Shown here: positions 52,938 to 62,053 of the stretch, one piece after another | How positions within the stretch are numbered: position 1 is the first letter of the stretch | Layout of the letters: every line of letters starts with the position of its first letter | From: Nonlabens ulvanivorans | Lineage (GTDB): Bacteria; Bacteroidota; Bacteroidia; Flavobacteriales; Flavobacteriaceae | Length of the DNA: 64,000 nucleotides | NCBI RefSeq assembly: GCF_000732625.1 | Contig: NZ_JPJI01000012.1 | Location: 101,816 to 165,815, forward strand | Direction of reading: 5' to 3' | Translations under genes and position numbers: made by a program | The notes under the pieces: generated by a model | What the model was told of the DNA's origin: nothing | Database searches by the model: none | What the model saw: only the letters and a program-made list of their open reading frames with translations

Positions 52938-53324
52938 TTAGCAAATAGGAGTTGGATTCTTATCATCATCTATGGCGACAAAGGTAAAGTTTCCTGTAAC
53001 CACTTTTTCACGTTTATAACTATACATATCCTCCATAAACATGCTTACCTCAACAGTACAACTAGTATTACCCACGCGGCTTATACGCGCTACAAGTTCA
53101 ACAATGGAGCCTTGAGGAATAGGTTTTTTAAAGTCAATTTGATCGGTACTTATGGTAACAACTTTCTTTCTAGAAAAACGAGTAGCACATATAAATGATG
53201 CTTCATCCATCATGTGTAAAGCAGTTCCACCAAAAAGAGTGTCGTAGTGATTTGTAGTATTTGGAAAAACGGCTTTGAAAATTCTCGTTTCAGAGTCATT
53301 AATACGTTTTTCTGTGTCGGTCAT
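52938..53324 (-). CDS. Acyl-CoA thioesterase, hotdog fold (YciA-like)
   Basis: 128 residues. Hotdog motif NHYDTLFGGTALHMMDEASFICATRF with the catalytic Asp in MMDEA; ISTDQIDFKKPIPQGS and VSMFMEDMYSYKREKVVTGNFTFVAID follow. It hydrolyses acyl-CoA esters, probably medium to long chain. A minus-strand -7 element TATCTTTG lies at 53455-53448. Confidence 0.9.
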   Translation of the reverse strand: MTDTEKRINDSETRIFKAVFPNTTNHYDTLFGGTALHMMDEASFICATRFSRKKVVTISTDQIDFKKPIPQGSIVELVARISRVGNTSCTVEVSMFMEDMYSYKREKVVTGNFTFVAIDDDKNPTPIC

Positions 53325-53370
53325 AAATTTCCTTTATTGAATAATTAACGAGCTAAGAGATTGAAGGTCT

Positions 53371-53378
53371 TACCTTTG
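53371..53378 (+). promoter_or_regulatory. -7 element TACCTTTG (plus) toward the nitroreductase gene
   Basis: Perfect TAnnTTTG 90 bp upstream of the ATG at 53469; transcription would pass through the palindrome at 53405-53424. Confidence 0.45.
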
Positions 53379-53404
53379 TTTATAGTTATTTTGAACTTTG
53401 ATTT

Positions 53405-53424
53405 TTCGCTTTCGCGAAAGCGAA
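53405..53424. repeat. Interspersed palindrome copy 11, 20-bp perfect, between face-to-face promoters
   Basis: Core GCTTTCGCGAAAGC extended by TTC/GAA. It lies between a plus-strand -7 (53371) and a minus-strand -7 (53455), so it would be in the leader of both transcripts. Confidence 0.95.
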
Positions 53425-53447
53425 TATATAATAACTCGACTACCTTA

Positions 53448-53455
53448 CAAAGATA
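53448..53455 (-). promoter_or_regulatory. -7 element TATCTTTG (minus) toward the thioesterase gene
   Basis: Perfect TAnnTTTG on the minus strand, about 124 bp upstream of the ATG at 53324. Confidence 0.45.
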
Positions 53456-53468
53456 ACGTTTCCAACCT

Positions 53469-54095
53469 ATGAAAAGTATAGATAATTTACAATGGCGCTA
53501 TGCCACAAAGAAGTTTGATTGTCAAAAGACATTAACTACGGATCAGATAGATACATTAGTTCAAGCATTTAACTTAACTGCAACTTCTTATGGTTTACAG
53601 CCTTGTAGAATGATTGTAGTACAGAATCAAGAAATAAAAAACGCGATGGTTGAAAAAGCTTTTGGTCAGAAACAAGTTGCTGATTGTAGTGCTGTGTTAG
53701 TTTTATGTACTAAACATGTTGATGTTGAATATGTAAATGAATATTTTGAACTTGTAAAAAAGATACGCAGTACACCAGATGAAGTTTTAAAACCGTTTAA
53801 GAATCAACTCACCCAATCTTTTTCAGAAAAACAAAAGGTTGAAGTAGAACAGTGGTCTAAAAACCAAGCTTATATAGCATTAGGCAATTTAATGACTGTT
53901 TGTGCGCAAGAACGTATAGACTCATGTCCTATGGAAGGTTTTTTACCAGAGCAAATCGATGAATTACTAGATCTTCAAAAACAAGGTCTTAAATCTGTAT
54001 TACTGCTGCCAGTAGGACACCGTGCAAAGGATGACGTGTTTTCTAAAATGGAAAAAGTAAGACGCCCACAACAAGAAATGGTACAATACGTTTAG
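53469..54095 (+). CDS. Nitroreductase-family NAD(P)H oxidoreductase
   Basis: 208 residues. FMN-binding pattern WRYATKKFD at the N-terminus, then LTATSYGLQPCRMIVVQNQE, QAYIALGNLMTVCAQERIDSCPMEGF and LLPVGHRAKDD. NfsB-like enzymes reduce nitroaromatics and quinones. Possible substrate unknown. Confidence 0.92.
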   Translation: MKSIDNLQWRYATKKFDCQKTLTTDQIDTLVQAFNLTATSYGLQPCRMIVVQNQEIKNAMVEKAFGQKQVADCSAVLVLCTKHVDVEYVNEYFELVKKIRSTPDEVLKPFKNQLTQSFSEKQKVEVEQWSKNQAYIALGNLMTVCAQERIDSCPMEGFLPEQIDELLDLQKQGLKSVLLLPVGHRAKDDVFSKMEKVRRPQQEMVQYV

Positions 54096-54162
54096 ATTAT
54101 GGCAAGATTGTTGACCTAGTGTAAATAATCTTATTATTTTTGATACTATAAACCTAGTTACT

Positions 54163-54657
54163 ATGAAAATGTATTCCTTTTTATTGATTCTTCTTTTTAC
54201 TGGATTAGTGAATGCTCAAGAGTCTTTTGAAGAAAATGTTCAAGATGTAGAATCTATTGAAGAAGTAGAAATTAACTGGTTTACAGATTTTAAAACAGCT
54301 AAAGCTGCTGCAAAAAAGCAAAAAAAGCCTATGCTCGTTTATTTTACTGGTAGCGACTGGTGCAAACCTTGTGTAAAGCTTAAAAAGGATTTTTTTAATA
54401 CACCCCAATTTGCTGAAGCTTCAGAGGATTATATAGTTGTAATGCTTGATATTCCTTATCGTGATGATATAATCTCGTTAGAGCAAAAGAAAATAAATAA
54501 GGAAATGCAAAAAAAGTTGAGAGTTAGTAAATTCCCAACCTTACTTGCTTTAGATCATAATGGACGTGAACGCAATAGAATGGAACGTTATAGCTTCCCA
54601 GATCCACAATATTATTGGGAATTTATGGATAATAATGAGAGGCTTTTCGGCCTTTAA
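54163..54657 (+). CDS. Exported thioredoxin-fold protein
   Basis: 164 residues with a signal peptide (FLLILLFTGLVNAQ). The redox motif is WCKPC in YFTGSDWCKPCVKLKKDFF, followed by the cis-Pro loop SKFPTLLALDHNG. This is a periplasmic thiol-disulfide oxidoreductase of the Thioredoxin_7 type. A -7 element TATTTTTG lies at 54135-54142, 20 bp before the ATG. Confidence 0.9.
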   Translation: MKMYSFLLILLFTGLVNAQESFEENVQDVESIEEVEINWFTDFKTAKAAAKKQKKPMLVYFTGSDWCKPCVKLKKDFFNTPQFAEASEDYIVVMLDIPYRDDIISLEQKKINKEMQKKLRVSKFPTLLALDHNGRERNRMERYSFPDPQYYWEFMDNNERLFGL

Positions 54658-54668
54658 GAGATGCCTAT

Positions 54669-55481
54669 TTAAGGATTCTCAACAACAGTATATTCTATTT
54701 CAAATTTTTCTGAAACCCTGAAATATCCGTAAGGAAAATTTTCAGGGTTTACTGTATTAATAATATTTCCTCTTACGGTTGCTGGTTGTGTATCAAATGG
54801 ACCACCGCCACCATCTGCAGTTTGTTGAATAAGCGTGTCGTAAAATGTAAAACCTCTGCGGTCAATACCTTTTATGGTTAAGGTAATTATAGTGCCGGTT
54901 GGTAAATCTTCCATGAAAAACGCTGTCAGAGCTTCATTTCCGTCAGAGAATTCATCATCTGATATGTCAACTTCAGTATTATACGCATCGATATATTCAA
55001 ATAAATAATAGTTTTCTTCACCTGGTGGATCGTTAAAAAAGCCTGTTATCTCAGTAAAATCACCAAAACCTGTAATTTCTGACTGCTCTACTCTAGAATA
55101 TGGAACGGTGCTAATAAACTCTTGTGTTGCCGTGTAGATGTCATCTCCATCAATAACGGTTAAAACGTAAGATTCACCATCTTGTATATTTAAAGTTACA
55201 TTTTTATATAATCCTGGATTAGTCAATATGAAAGTATGATCAGTTCCAGAAGGATCAGTAACAATCACACTAGCATCGTCTACAAAAAGAATTTCTTCTT
55301 GATAAAATGCGCTACTACGAGTTAGTAGAACAGTAGCTTCAGTAAATCCATCTTCTTGCAATTCAAGAGCTGCATCTATCACTAATCTAGGCGCTGCATT
55401 ATTGAGATCTAGTTCAATAACATCTTCACAAGAAATTATGCAGATGGAAACTACTAATAAGGTAAATATCTTTTTCATCAT
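54669..55481 (-). CDS. DUF4249 lipoprotein
   Basis: 270 residues. Lipoprotein signal FTLLVVSICIISCEDV and the DUF4249 opening EDVIELDLNNAAPRLVIDA. DUF4249 proteins are always seen with a TonB-dependent receptor as here, the receptor gene being 1 bp upstream. Probably a surface-exposed accessory lipoprotein of the transporter. Ligand unknown. Confidence 0.92.
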   Translation of the reverse strand: MMKKIFTLLVVSICIISCEDVIELDLNNAAPRLVIDAALELQEDGFTEATVLLTRSSAFYQEEILFVDDASVIVTDPSGTDHTFILTNPGLYKNVTLNIQDGESYVLTVIDGDDIYTATQEFISTVPYSRVEQSEITGFGDFTEITGFFNDPPGEENYYLFEYIDAYNTEVDISDDEFSDGNEALTAFFMEDLPTGTIITLTIKGIDRRGFTFYDTLIQQTADGGGGPFDTQPATVRGNIINTVNPENFPYGYFRVSEKFEIEYTVVENP

Positions 55482-55482
55482 C

Positions 55483-57849
55483 TTAAAATTTGAAATTGTA
55501 AGTAATAGCAGGTACTAATCCAAAAATTGATAGTCTCGTTGCTTCATTGCGATTAGTATCTTCATTTTGTGCAAAGCTTATGCTGGCTGCATTTCTTCTA
55601 TTATAAGCATTATAAATACTGAAAACCCAGCTGCCTTGCCATCCTTTTGTTTTGTCTGGTTTAGGAATGTATGTAGCACTTAAATCTAGTCGATGCACGA
55701 TAGGCAGTCGACTGCTGTTACGTGCCTCATAGGTAGGTATAAATAATCCATCGAATTCATATTGCCCATTAGGATAAGTGATAGGTTGTCCTGTTTGTAG
55801 AGTAAAATTAGCGCCAAAGCTCCACTTGTTATTTAATTCATAGTTACCCGTTATGGTTAAATCATGTGTTTTATCCCAGGCAGCGTTGTACCATTCACCA
55901 TTATTAATTCCAGTTTCTTCAGGTGTGCGGCCTGGTGTGCGTTGTTCACTACGTGATAAAGTATAAGCAATCCAACCTTGTAATTTACCTTTGTTTTTTC
56001 TAAAGAGAAGCTCTAGACCGTAAGCTCTAGCCTCACCTTTTAATAATATTTGTTCTACGGCATCATTAGCTATAAGATCTGCACCATCTATATAATCCAG
56101 TCGATTATCAACTGTTTTATAAAAAACTTCTGTCTCTAAAGAATAGTTACCTATGTTCTTAAAAAATCCAGCAGCAATTTGATCTCCTTTTTGCGGTTCA
56201 ATAAAAGTGCCGCTAGGAGCATAGAGATCAAATGGAGTAGGAGCATTAGTATTAGAAATAAGATGTATATATTGATTAATGCGCTGGTAGCTCGCTTTAA
56301 AGCTAGTATTGTTATCTAAAGAGTAGGCAATAGAGAATCGAGGTTCAAGATTTGCAAATGTTTTTAAAGTCGTGCCTCTACTAGCATTTGTAGTTTCTAT
56401 AGGGTCTACAGATTCATAGATTTGTAATTCTTCATTAAAGACTATAGGTTGATTGTTTTCATATATATTAATATTGTTCTGACCTAGACGATTAAAGGTG
56501 CTTAATCTTAAACCAGCATTAATATTGATATTGTCTGTTATTTCAAACTCTCCATCAACATAAACTCCATTTTCCCAAGCATACTTTTTTGTAAGTTGTC
56601 TCTCATTTATAGGGCTTGTGGCTGTTGTAGGTGTGATAAGTCCTGGATCAAATTCATAATAGATAGAATTAATCCCATACCTCATTTTAGTTTTATCATT
56701 GACATAATGTGTCAAATCATATTTTGCATTAAGATTGGTAATTCCACTACTGAATTCAAATTCTACAAAATCTAATTCAAGGCCATAATTATAATCTGAA
56801 TAAATCAAAGACGTATTTGCAAACCATTTATTATTAAAGGTATGATTCCATCTCGCGTTAACAAAAGAGTTTCCAAAGGTGTTACCGAACAGATTGTTCA
56901 CCTTAAATACATCTCTACCAAAGTAAGAGGACACATAAAGTCTATTATTGTCGTTTAATGTGAAGCTTAATTTTGCATTTAAATCATAAAAGTAAGCCAC
57001 GTTATCTATATCAAATAAAGGTAAGAATAGATGGGCATAACTACTGCGACCACCGATAAGAAACGATGATTTGCCTTTCTCAATAGGACCTTCAAGCAAT
57101 AATCTACTAGCCACTAGACCTACACCACCAGTGGCACTCAGTTTATTCTTATTACCATCACGTTGATAGATGTCTAGTACACTAGATACACGTCCACCAT
57201 AGCGTGCAGGTATTCCTCCTTTATATAATTTTAAGTCTTTTATAGCATCTGGATTGAAAACAGAAAAGAAGCCAAACAAGTGATCACTACCATATAATGT
57301 TGCCTCATCTAGTAAAACTAAATTTTGATCTGCGGCACCACCACGTACATTAAATCCAGAGGCACCTTCGCCAGCATTAGTCACTCCAGGTAAAAGAACT
57401 AATGACTTTACAATATCTGTCTCGCCCAGTACAACAGGTATTTTTTTAATAGTTTCTATAGAAAGTGCATTCGTACTCATTTGTGGCGATTTAGTACTCA
57501 ATCTTTCTACATCAGCCTTAATAACTATAGCGTCTAGCTGCTCGTCAGAGTCTGCCATCTCAATATTGATTTGTGTATCACTATTTAAAACGACTTCCTT
57601 TAAAATATTTTTATAACCTATAAAACTGTAAACTACTTGATAAGTTCCTGCCGGTAGCGTGATAGAATAAAACCCATATTCATTACTCGAGGTTCCTGCG
57701 CTCAATTCTGGGATTAATATATTGACACCTATCATGGTCTCGCCGTTGCTTACCTCACTGATGGTACCTGATAGGGTGAATTTTTCTGATTGCGCTTTCG
57801 CGAAAGCGAAATTCAATAAAATTATTGCAATTAATAATCGTTTAATCAT
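55483..57849 (-). CDS. TonB-dependent outer-membrane receptor with carboxypeptidase-like regulatory domain
   Basis: 788 residues. Signal peptide ends LLNFAFAKAQ, encoded in part by a palindrome copy. Residues 25-105 form a CarboxypepD_reg-like domain (TLSGTISEVSNGETMIGVNI; GTYQVVYSFIGYKN), then the plug (VVLGETDIVKSLVLLPGV; NVRGGAADQNLVLLDEATL) and a barrel ending in aromatic YNFKF. Takes up an unknown ligand across the outer membrane with the DUF4249 lipoprotein. -7 TAAATTTG on the minus strand at 57906-57899. Confidence 0.93.
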   Translation of the reverse strand: MIKRLLIAIILLNFAFAKAQSEKFTLSGTISEVSNGETMIGVNILIPELSAGTSSNEYGFYSITLPAGTYQVVYSFIGYKNILKEVVLNSDTQINIEMADSDEQLDAIVIKADVERLSTKSPQMSTNALSIETIKKIPVVLGETDIVKSLVLLPGVTNAGEGASGFNVRGGAADQNLVLLDEATLYGSDHLFGFFSVFNPDAIKDLKLYKGGIPARYGGRVSSVLDIYQRDGNKNKLSATGGVGLVASRLLLEGPIEKGKSSFLIGGRSSYAHLFLPLFDIDNVAYFYDLNAKLSFTLNDNNRLYVSSYFGRDVFKVNNLFGNTFGNSFVNARWNHTFNNKWFANTSLIYSDYNYGLELDFVEFEFSSGITNLNAKYDLTHYVNDKTKMRYGINSIYYEFDPGLITPTTATSPINERQLTKKYAWENGVYVDGEFEITDNININAGLRLSTFNRLGQNNINIYENNQPIVFNEELQIYESVDPIETTNASRGTTLKTFANLEPRFSIAYSLDNNTSFKASYQRINQYIHLISNTNAPTPFDLYAPSGTFIEPQKGDQIAAGFFKNIGNYSLETEVFYKTVDNRLDYIDGADLIANDAVEQILLKGEARAYGLELLFRKNKGKLQGWIAYTLSRSEQRTPGRTPEETGINNGEWYNAAWDKTHDLTITGNYELNNKWSFGANFTLQTGQPITYPNGQYEFDGLFIPTYEARNSSRLPIVHRLDLSATYIPKPDKTKGWQGSWVFSIYNAYNRRNAASISFAQNEDTNRNEATRLSIFGLVPAITYNFKF
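57793..57808. repeat. Interspersed palindrome copy 12, 16-bp perfect, in TonB receptor signal peptide
   Basis: Core GCTTTCGCGAAAGC extended by C/G, read as Ala-Phe-Ala-Lys-Ala just before the predicted signal-peptide cleavage site. Confidence 0.95.
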
Positions 57850-57898
57850 AAGAAATATTCTAGTCTGTCTAAGTAACGGACAATAGATTAATTTGTTA

Positions 57899-57906
57899 CA
57901 AATTTA
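57899..57906 (-). promoter_or_regulatory. -7 element TAAATTTG (minus) for the TonB receptor gene
   Basis: Perfect TAnnTTTG on the minus strand, 50 bp before the ATG at 57849. Confidence 0.5.
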
Positions 57907-57996
57907 AATGGAAACCATCTTGTAAGACTTTAATTAACGACATCTTAACTGCAATATTAATTTAAGTTCTTATGCGGTGATTTTGTGCTATAATCG

Positions 57997-58004
57997 TAAA
58001 TTTG
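57997..58004 (+). promoter_or_regulatory. -7 element TAAATTTG for the nitronate monooxygenase gene
   Basis: Perfect TAnnTTTG, 15 bp before the ATG at 58020. Confidence 0.55.
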
Positions 58005-58019
58005 TGGTAAACCCAAGTA

Positions 58020-58988
58020 ATGAATAATACTGACTTTTCTCAAAATATAAAGCTGCCGGTAGTAGCAGCACCTATGTTCTTAATCTCTGGTCCTGAACTA
58101 GTAATAGCCTGTTGTAAAAATGGTATCGTAGGAACTTTTCCCGCACTAAATCAGCGTACGACAGAAGGTTTTGAAGAATGGGTAGTACAAATTAAAACAG
58201 AACTCGATCAATGGGAGAAAGAAACAGGTAAGAAAGCGGCTCCTTTTGGAGTTAACCTCATTGTTCATGGCAGTAATCCTCGTGTACAGGCAGATTTAAT
58301 GGTGTGCATGAAGCATAAGGTACCTTTAATAATTACCTCTTTAGGTGCTGTAAAGGATCTAGTAGATGCGGTGCACTCTTACGGTGGTTTAGTGTTTCAC
58401 GATGTTATTAAAAAGCGTCATGCAGAAAAAGCTGCAGAGGCTGGTGTGGACGGACTGATATTGGTTTGTGCTGGTGCAGGTGGTCATGCAGGAACTTTAA
58501 ATCCTATGCCATTTATAAGAGAAGTGCGCAGTTTCTTTAAAGGAACTATCTTACTGTCTGGTGCGATGAGTAGTGGACAAGATGTGGCTAGTGCCTTACA
58601 AATGGGTGCAGATTATGCTTACATGGGTACCCGTTTTATTAATACAGATGAGTCAAAAGCAACAGATGAGTATCGAGATATGATCATAGATGCTGGATCA
58701 AGTGATATTGTTTATACAGCTGCTATATCTGGTGTAAGTGCTAATTTTTTAGGAGCTAGTTTAAATGCAGCAGGTATTACTGAAGAGCAACTTAAAGCCA
58801 CTGGTAAAATAGATTTTGGTAAAGAAATGGATACAGAGGCAAAAGCCTGGAAAACTATATGGAGTGCCGGACAAGGATCTGCTACAATTAACGATACCGT
58901 ACCTGCTACAGATTTGATTAATCGTATGAAGACTGAATTCAAAGATGCCATAGGGATGCAAAAGAAAAATCTAGAACGATACTCTTAA
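58020..58988 (+). CDS. Nitronate monooxygenase family flavoprotein
   Basis: 322 residues of the 2-nitropropane dioxygenase/NPD fold: LPVVAAPMFLISGPELV, FGVNLIVHGSNPR, VCAGAGGHAGTLNPM, and ILLSGAMSSGQDVASALQMGADYAYMGTRF, the FMN phosphate site. Oxidises toxic nitronates such as propionate 3-nitronate. Monocistronic, followed by a hairpin terminator. Confidence 0.92.
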   Translation: MNNTDFSQNIKLPVVAAPMFLISGPELVIACCKNGIVGTFPALNQRTTEGFEEWVVQIKTELDQWEKETGKKAAPFGVNLIVHGSNPRVQADLMVCMKHKVPLIITSLGAVKDLVDAVHSYGGLVFHDVIKKRHAEKAAEAGVDGLILVCAGAGGHAGTLNPMPFIREVRSFFKGTILLSGAMSSGQDVASALQMGADYAYMGTRFINTDESKATDEYRDMIIDAGSSDIVYTAAISGVSANFLGASLNAAGITEEQLKATGKIDFGKEMDTEAKAWKTIWSAGQGSATINDTVPATDLINRMKTEFKDAIGMQKKNLERYS

Positions 58989-59008
58989 TAGAGATTATAA
59001 TTCTTTTT

Positions 59009-59042
59009 AAAAGCCTTTTATTGTTAAGATAAGAGGCTTTTT
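59009..59042 (+). terminator. Terminator after the nitronate monooxygenase gene
   Basis: Stem AAAAGCCTTTTAT/ATAAGAGGCTTTTT, with T-run at the end. Confidence 0.75.
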
Positions 59043-59066
59043 ACATCATAAGGATGTTTAAAATTT

Positions 59067-59082
59067 CGCTTTCGCGAAAGCG
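59067..59082. repeat. Interspersed palindrome copy 13, 16-bp perfect, intergenic
   Basis: Core GCTTTCGCGAAAGC extended by C/G, downstream of the terminator and 70 bp before the next gene. Confidence 0.95.
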
Positions 59083-59138
59083 TCAACCACATCATCCTAC
59101 AAGAACGTATAATTAAAGCATATTATTCAAAGACCTAT

Positions 59139-59146
59139 TACCTTTG
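59139..59146 (+). promoter_or_regulatory. -7 element TACCTTTG, leaderless arrangement
   Basis: Perfect TAnnTTTG ending six bases before the ATG at 59153. The in-frame TTG at 59144 lies inside the element and is therefore not the start. Confidence 0.65.
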
Positions 59147-59152
59147 CCACCT

Positions 59153-60706
59153 ATGAGTACACTGGTTCAGATTCAAGTTTTACCACATCATCTAGAGGAT
59201 GAAGATCACATACTGGAAAAGGTCTTCCAAAAGGTTGATTTTTCTATGAATGATGTCTCTCAATGGTCCATTAGAAAGCGCAGCATTGATGCTAGACAAC
59301 GCCGTGTCCTTTATAATCTACAGATTGAATTATGGTTGAATGGAGACGAGAAACCTGTACGCGAGCCATATAAAATAAGTGATATAAGTAATAAGCCTTC
59401 GGTAGCCATTATAGGGGCTGGACCTGCTGGATTATATGCCGCATTGCGAGCAATAGAAGGTGGCTTAAAGCCTGTTATTTATGAAAGAGGTAAAGATGTG
59501 CGTTCTAGACGTCGAGATCTAGCAGCTATAAATAAAGAGCATATCGTTAATCCAGAGTCTAATTATTGTTTTGGTGAAGGCGGCGCAGGAACTTACAGTG
59601 ATGGAAAGCTTTATACCCGATCTAAAAAACGTGGTAATGTATTGAAAGCGATGGAGTGGTTTGTTGATTTTGGTGCAACACCAGATATTTTAGTTGATGC
59701 TCATCCACATATAGGAACTAATAAGTTGCCACAAATAATTACCGCAATGCGCGAGGCTATTATAGAGGCAGGTGGCGAAGTGAGGTTTAATGAGAAGCTC
59801 ACAGATATAAAACATGAGAACGGACAGGTTACCTCAATTCAGATAAATGATAGTGTCTGGTATGATTATAATCATGTGATACTAGCAACTGGACATAGTG
59901 CTAGAGATATTTTTTACTTATTACATAATCGTGGTATTAAAGTAGAAGCAAAGCCGTTTGCAATAGGTGTGCGTATTGAGCACTCACAATCCTTAATAGA
60001 TCAGATCCAATATCATGGCGATGATCAAAATCCATATTTGCCGCCAGCCAGTTATAGTTTAGTAGAACAGGTCGATGGATTAGGTGTGTATTCTTTTTGT
60101 ATGTGTCCTGGTGGTATTATTGCGCCATGTGCTACTGATATTGAAGAGGTTGTTACTAATGGTTGGAGTCCTAGTAAACGCAATAATCCATATTCTAATA
60201 GTGGAATTGTTGTTAGTGTATCACCTCAAGATTTACCTAATTATAAAGAGAACGATCCTTTTGTCTGTCTGGAATTTCAAAAGAAAGTAGAATATGATTG
60301 CTGGGTCGCTGCTGGTAAAACACAAAAGGTTCCAGCACAACGCATGACCGATTTTATAGTTGGTAAGGTTTCTACTGATTTTCCTAAAACATCTTATCAA
60401 CCAGGTTTAACGGCTGTCGATTTAAATGAAGTCTTGCCAGATATGCTGGCGAGTAGATTAAGAAAAGCTTTTGTAGCTTTTGGTCATAAGATGAAAGGAT
60501 ATTTAACTACCGAAGCTGTATTGCATGCGCCTGAAAGTAGGACATCATCACCAGTTAAAATACCAAGGGATGATTTTTCCCTTGAGCATATTGAAATTAA
60601 AGGCATATATCCATGTGCTGAAGGTGCTGGATATGCCGGCGGTATTATAAGTGCGGCGATCGATGGAATTAACTGTATGGATCGTATCATTGAAAAATAC
60701 AACTAA
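59153..60706 (+). CDS. FAD-dependent dehydrogenase, COG2509 type
   Basis: 517 residues. N-terminal region of about 80 residues with IRKRSIDARQRRVLYNLQI, typical of this family, then the FAD motif VAIIGAGPAGLYAALRA, YCFGEGGAGTYSDGKLYTRS, and the C-terminal CAEGAGYAGGIISAAIDG. Function is not established; members are widespread single-gene flavoproteins of unknown substrate. Start at 59153 agrees with the promoter. Confidence 0.9.
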   Translation: MSTLVQIQVLPHHLEDEDHILEKVFQKVDFSMNDVSQWSIRKRSIDARQRRVLYNLQIELWLNGDEKPVREPYKISDISNKPSVAIIGAGPAGLYAALRAIEGGLKPVIYERGKDVRSRRRDLAAINKEHIVNPESNYCFGEGGAGTYSDGKLYTRSKKRGNVLKAMEWFVDFGATPDILVDAHPHIGTNKLPQIITAMREAIIEAGGEVRFNEKLTDIKHENGQVTSIQINDSVWYDYNHVILATGHSARDIFYLLHNRGIKVEAKPFAIGVRIEHSQSLIDQIQYHGDDQNPYLPPASYSLVEQVDGLGVYSFCMCPGGIIAPCATDIEEVVTNGWSPSKRNNPYSNSGIVVSVSPQDLPNYKENDPFVCLEFQKKVEYDCWVAAGKTQKVPAQRMTDFIVGKVSTDFPKTSYQPGLTAVDLNEVLPDMLASRLRKAFVAFGHKMKGYLTTEAVLHAPESRTSSPVKIPRDDFSLEHIEIKGIYPCAEGAGYAGGIISAAIDGINCMDRIIEKYN

Positions 60707-60709
60707 TAA

Positions 60710-61645
60710 TTATGGGAGGAATGATTTACTTTCCATCCAACTGAAGTGTTTTTTAATAATTTCTATTTTGTTTTCTTTAACATATTGAGCTAAGGCAAGT
60801 GCTGCCGGAGACTGTTTTTTTGATGATAACCAGATCAAATTCCAGTTAGTTATTATTGGTAGGTTTTTAATAGGTATAATTTGTACTTCTTTGTTTTTGA
60901 GTTCGTTTTTAATTCCTATAATAGGCATTATAGAATAACCTAGTCCTGCTATAACAGCTTGTTTTACAGCTTCGTTAGAAACTAGTTCAATTTTTTTATG
61001 ATTTGTGAATTTTTGTTGGTCTAAGAAGCTTTCCATAGCCTGTCTGGTGGCAGATCCTTTTTCTCTATAGATAAGTTTCAACTTTTTAAATTCTTGAGTA
61101 CTCATCTGCATGCCGGACTTACTAGGGTTGTCTTTTCCTAATAAAAAAAGTTCATTACGCATAAGCTCAATACGGCTAATCTTCAAATGATCAGGAAGTA
61201 CAGATACCATGGCAAAATCAACTGTATTGTCCTCAATACTTTTGATTACTTCACTTTTATTAGTAACATTCATTGTTAAGTCAATCCCTGGATATTTTTT
61301 CAAAAAATCTGAGAGAAAATAAGGCATTACATATTTACCTGTAGACACTACTGATATGTTAAGTTTGCCAGCGACTTTACCTTCATAAGCTGCAGATTTA
61401 TATGTAATCGTAGCTACTTGCTCAAGGATATTCTCTGCGGTATCAGCAATTTCTTTTCCAAATTCGGTAATGTGGATTTTACGACCTAAATATTCTGTAA
61501 GCGGTAATGGGAATTGATCTTGAAATTTTTTGAGTTGTATAGAAACTGCAGGTTGAGTAAGGTTTAATTCTTCGGCAGCTTTAGTAATACTTTTTAATTG
61601 GGAAATTTTAAAGAATATCTCTAGTTGGTGAAGTGTATAATGCAT
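60710..61645 (-). CDS. LysR-family transcriptional regulator, CbbR/CmpR-like
   Basis: 311 residues. N-terminal HTH LHQLEIFFKISQLKSITKAAEELNLTQPAVS (quoted in parts) with TKAAEELNLTQPAVSIQLKK as recognition helix, and an effector domain from about residue 90 (GKLNISVVSTGKYVMPYFL; GLGYSIMPIIGIKNEL). Divergent from the SbtA-like bicarbonate permease, with a dyad between them, it is the likely regulator. Cyanobacterial CmpR/CcmR regulators of inorganic carbon uptake are also LysR proteins. Confidence 0.92.
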   Translation of the reverse strand: MHYTLHQLEIFFKISQLKSITKAAEELNLTQPAVSIQLKKFQDQFPLPLTEYLGRKIHITEFGKEIADTAENILEQVATITYKSAAYEGKVAGKLNISVVSTGKYVMPYFLSDFLKKYPGIDLTMNVTNKSEVIKSIEDNTVDFAMVSVLPDHLKISRIELMRNELFLLGKDNPSKSGMQMSTQEFKKLKLIYREKGSATRQAMESFLDQQKFTNHKKIELVSNEAVKQAVIAGLGYSIMPIIGIKNELKNKEVQIIPIKNLPIITNWNLIWLSSKKQSPAALALAQYVKENKIEIIKKHFSWMESKSFLP

Positions 61646-61673
61646 AAATATTACTTATGTATATGATAAAAAT

Positions 61674-61691
61674 TATAAATATAAATTTATA
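61674..61691. promoter_or_regulatory. Dyad TATAAAT-N4-ATTTATA between LysR and the sbtA operon
   Basis: Perfect 7-bp inverted repeat between the divergent genes, about 65 bp before the 61756 ATG. A -7-like CAACTTTG follows at 61704-61711. Candidate LysR binding site. Confidence 0.45.
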
Positions 61692-61755
61692 TAAAAGATA
61701 ATTCAACTTTGCAGCAGCTTTTATTAAAAGTGATTTAACCTTTAAATATTTTATA

Positions 61756-62031
61756 ATGCAAGAATTACAAATTGACTTAATCGACGGAAATTTTACAGCA
61801 TCAGACGCTATGGAAATTATTACTTCAGTTCTAGACAAGAAGATGAATTTTCACAAATTACAACGACTGGCAAAAACAGAAAGAGATCACGCAGATCCAT
61901 GCACATTTGAAAACGAGCGTATTGCAGCTTTACAATCAGAAAAGGATAAGGCGATATCTTTTCTTGGACCTATGATTAAAGGAAGTGAAACTTTATCAAT
62001 CAAAAGTGAGATTAAAATCAATAAAAACTAA
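61756..62031 (+). CDS. Small protein of unknown function preceding SbtA, 91 aa
   Basis: Soluble, charged, 91 residues. MQELQIDLIDGNFTASDAME followed by helix EIITSVLDKKMNFHKLQRLA; no PII fold motif (no T-loop or SbtB-type GDxxG). Located 22 bp before the bicarbonate permease and in the same orientation, it may be a partner or modulator of the transporter, in the place that SbtB holds in cyanobacteria. Function is inferred from location only. Confidence 0.65.
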   Translation: MQELQIDLIDGNFTASDAMEIITSVLDKKMNFHKLQRLAKTERDHADPCTFENERIAALQSEKDKAISFLGPMIKGSETLSIKSEIKINKN

Positions 62032-62053
62032 TTAATTCTCTAAGAATATAATT

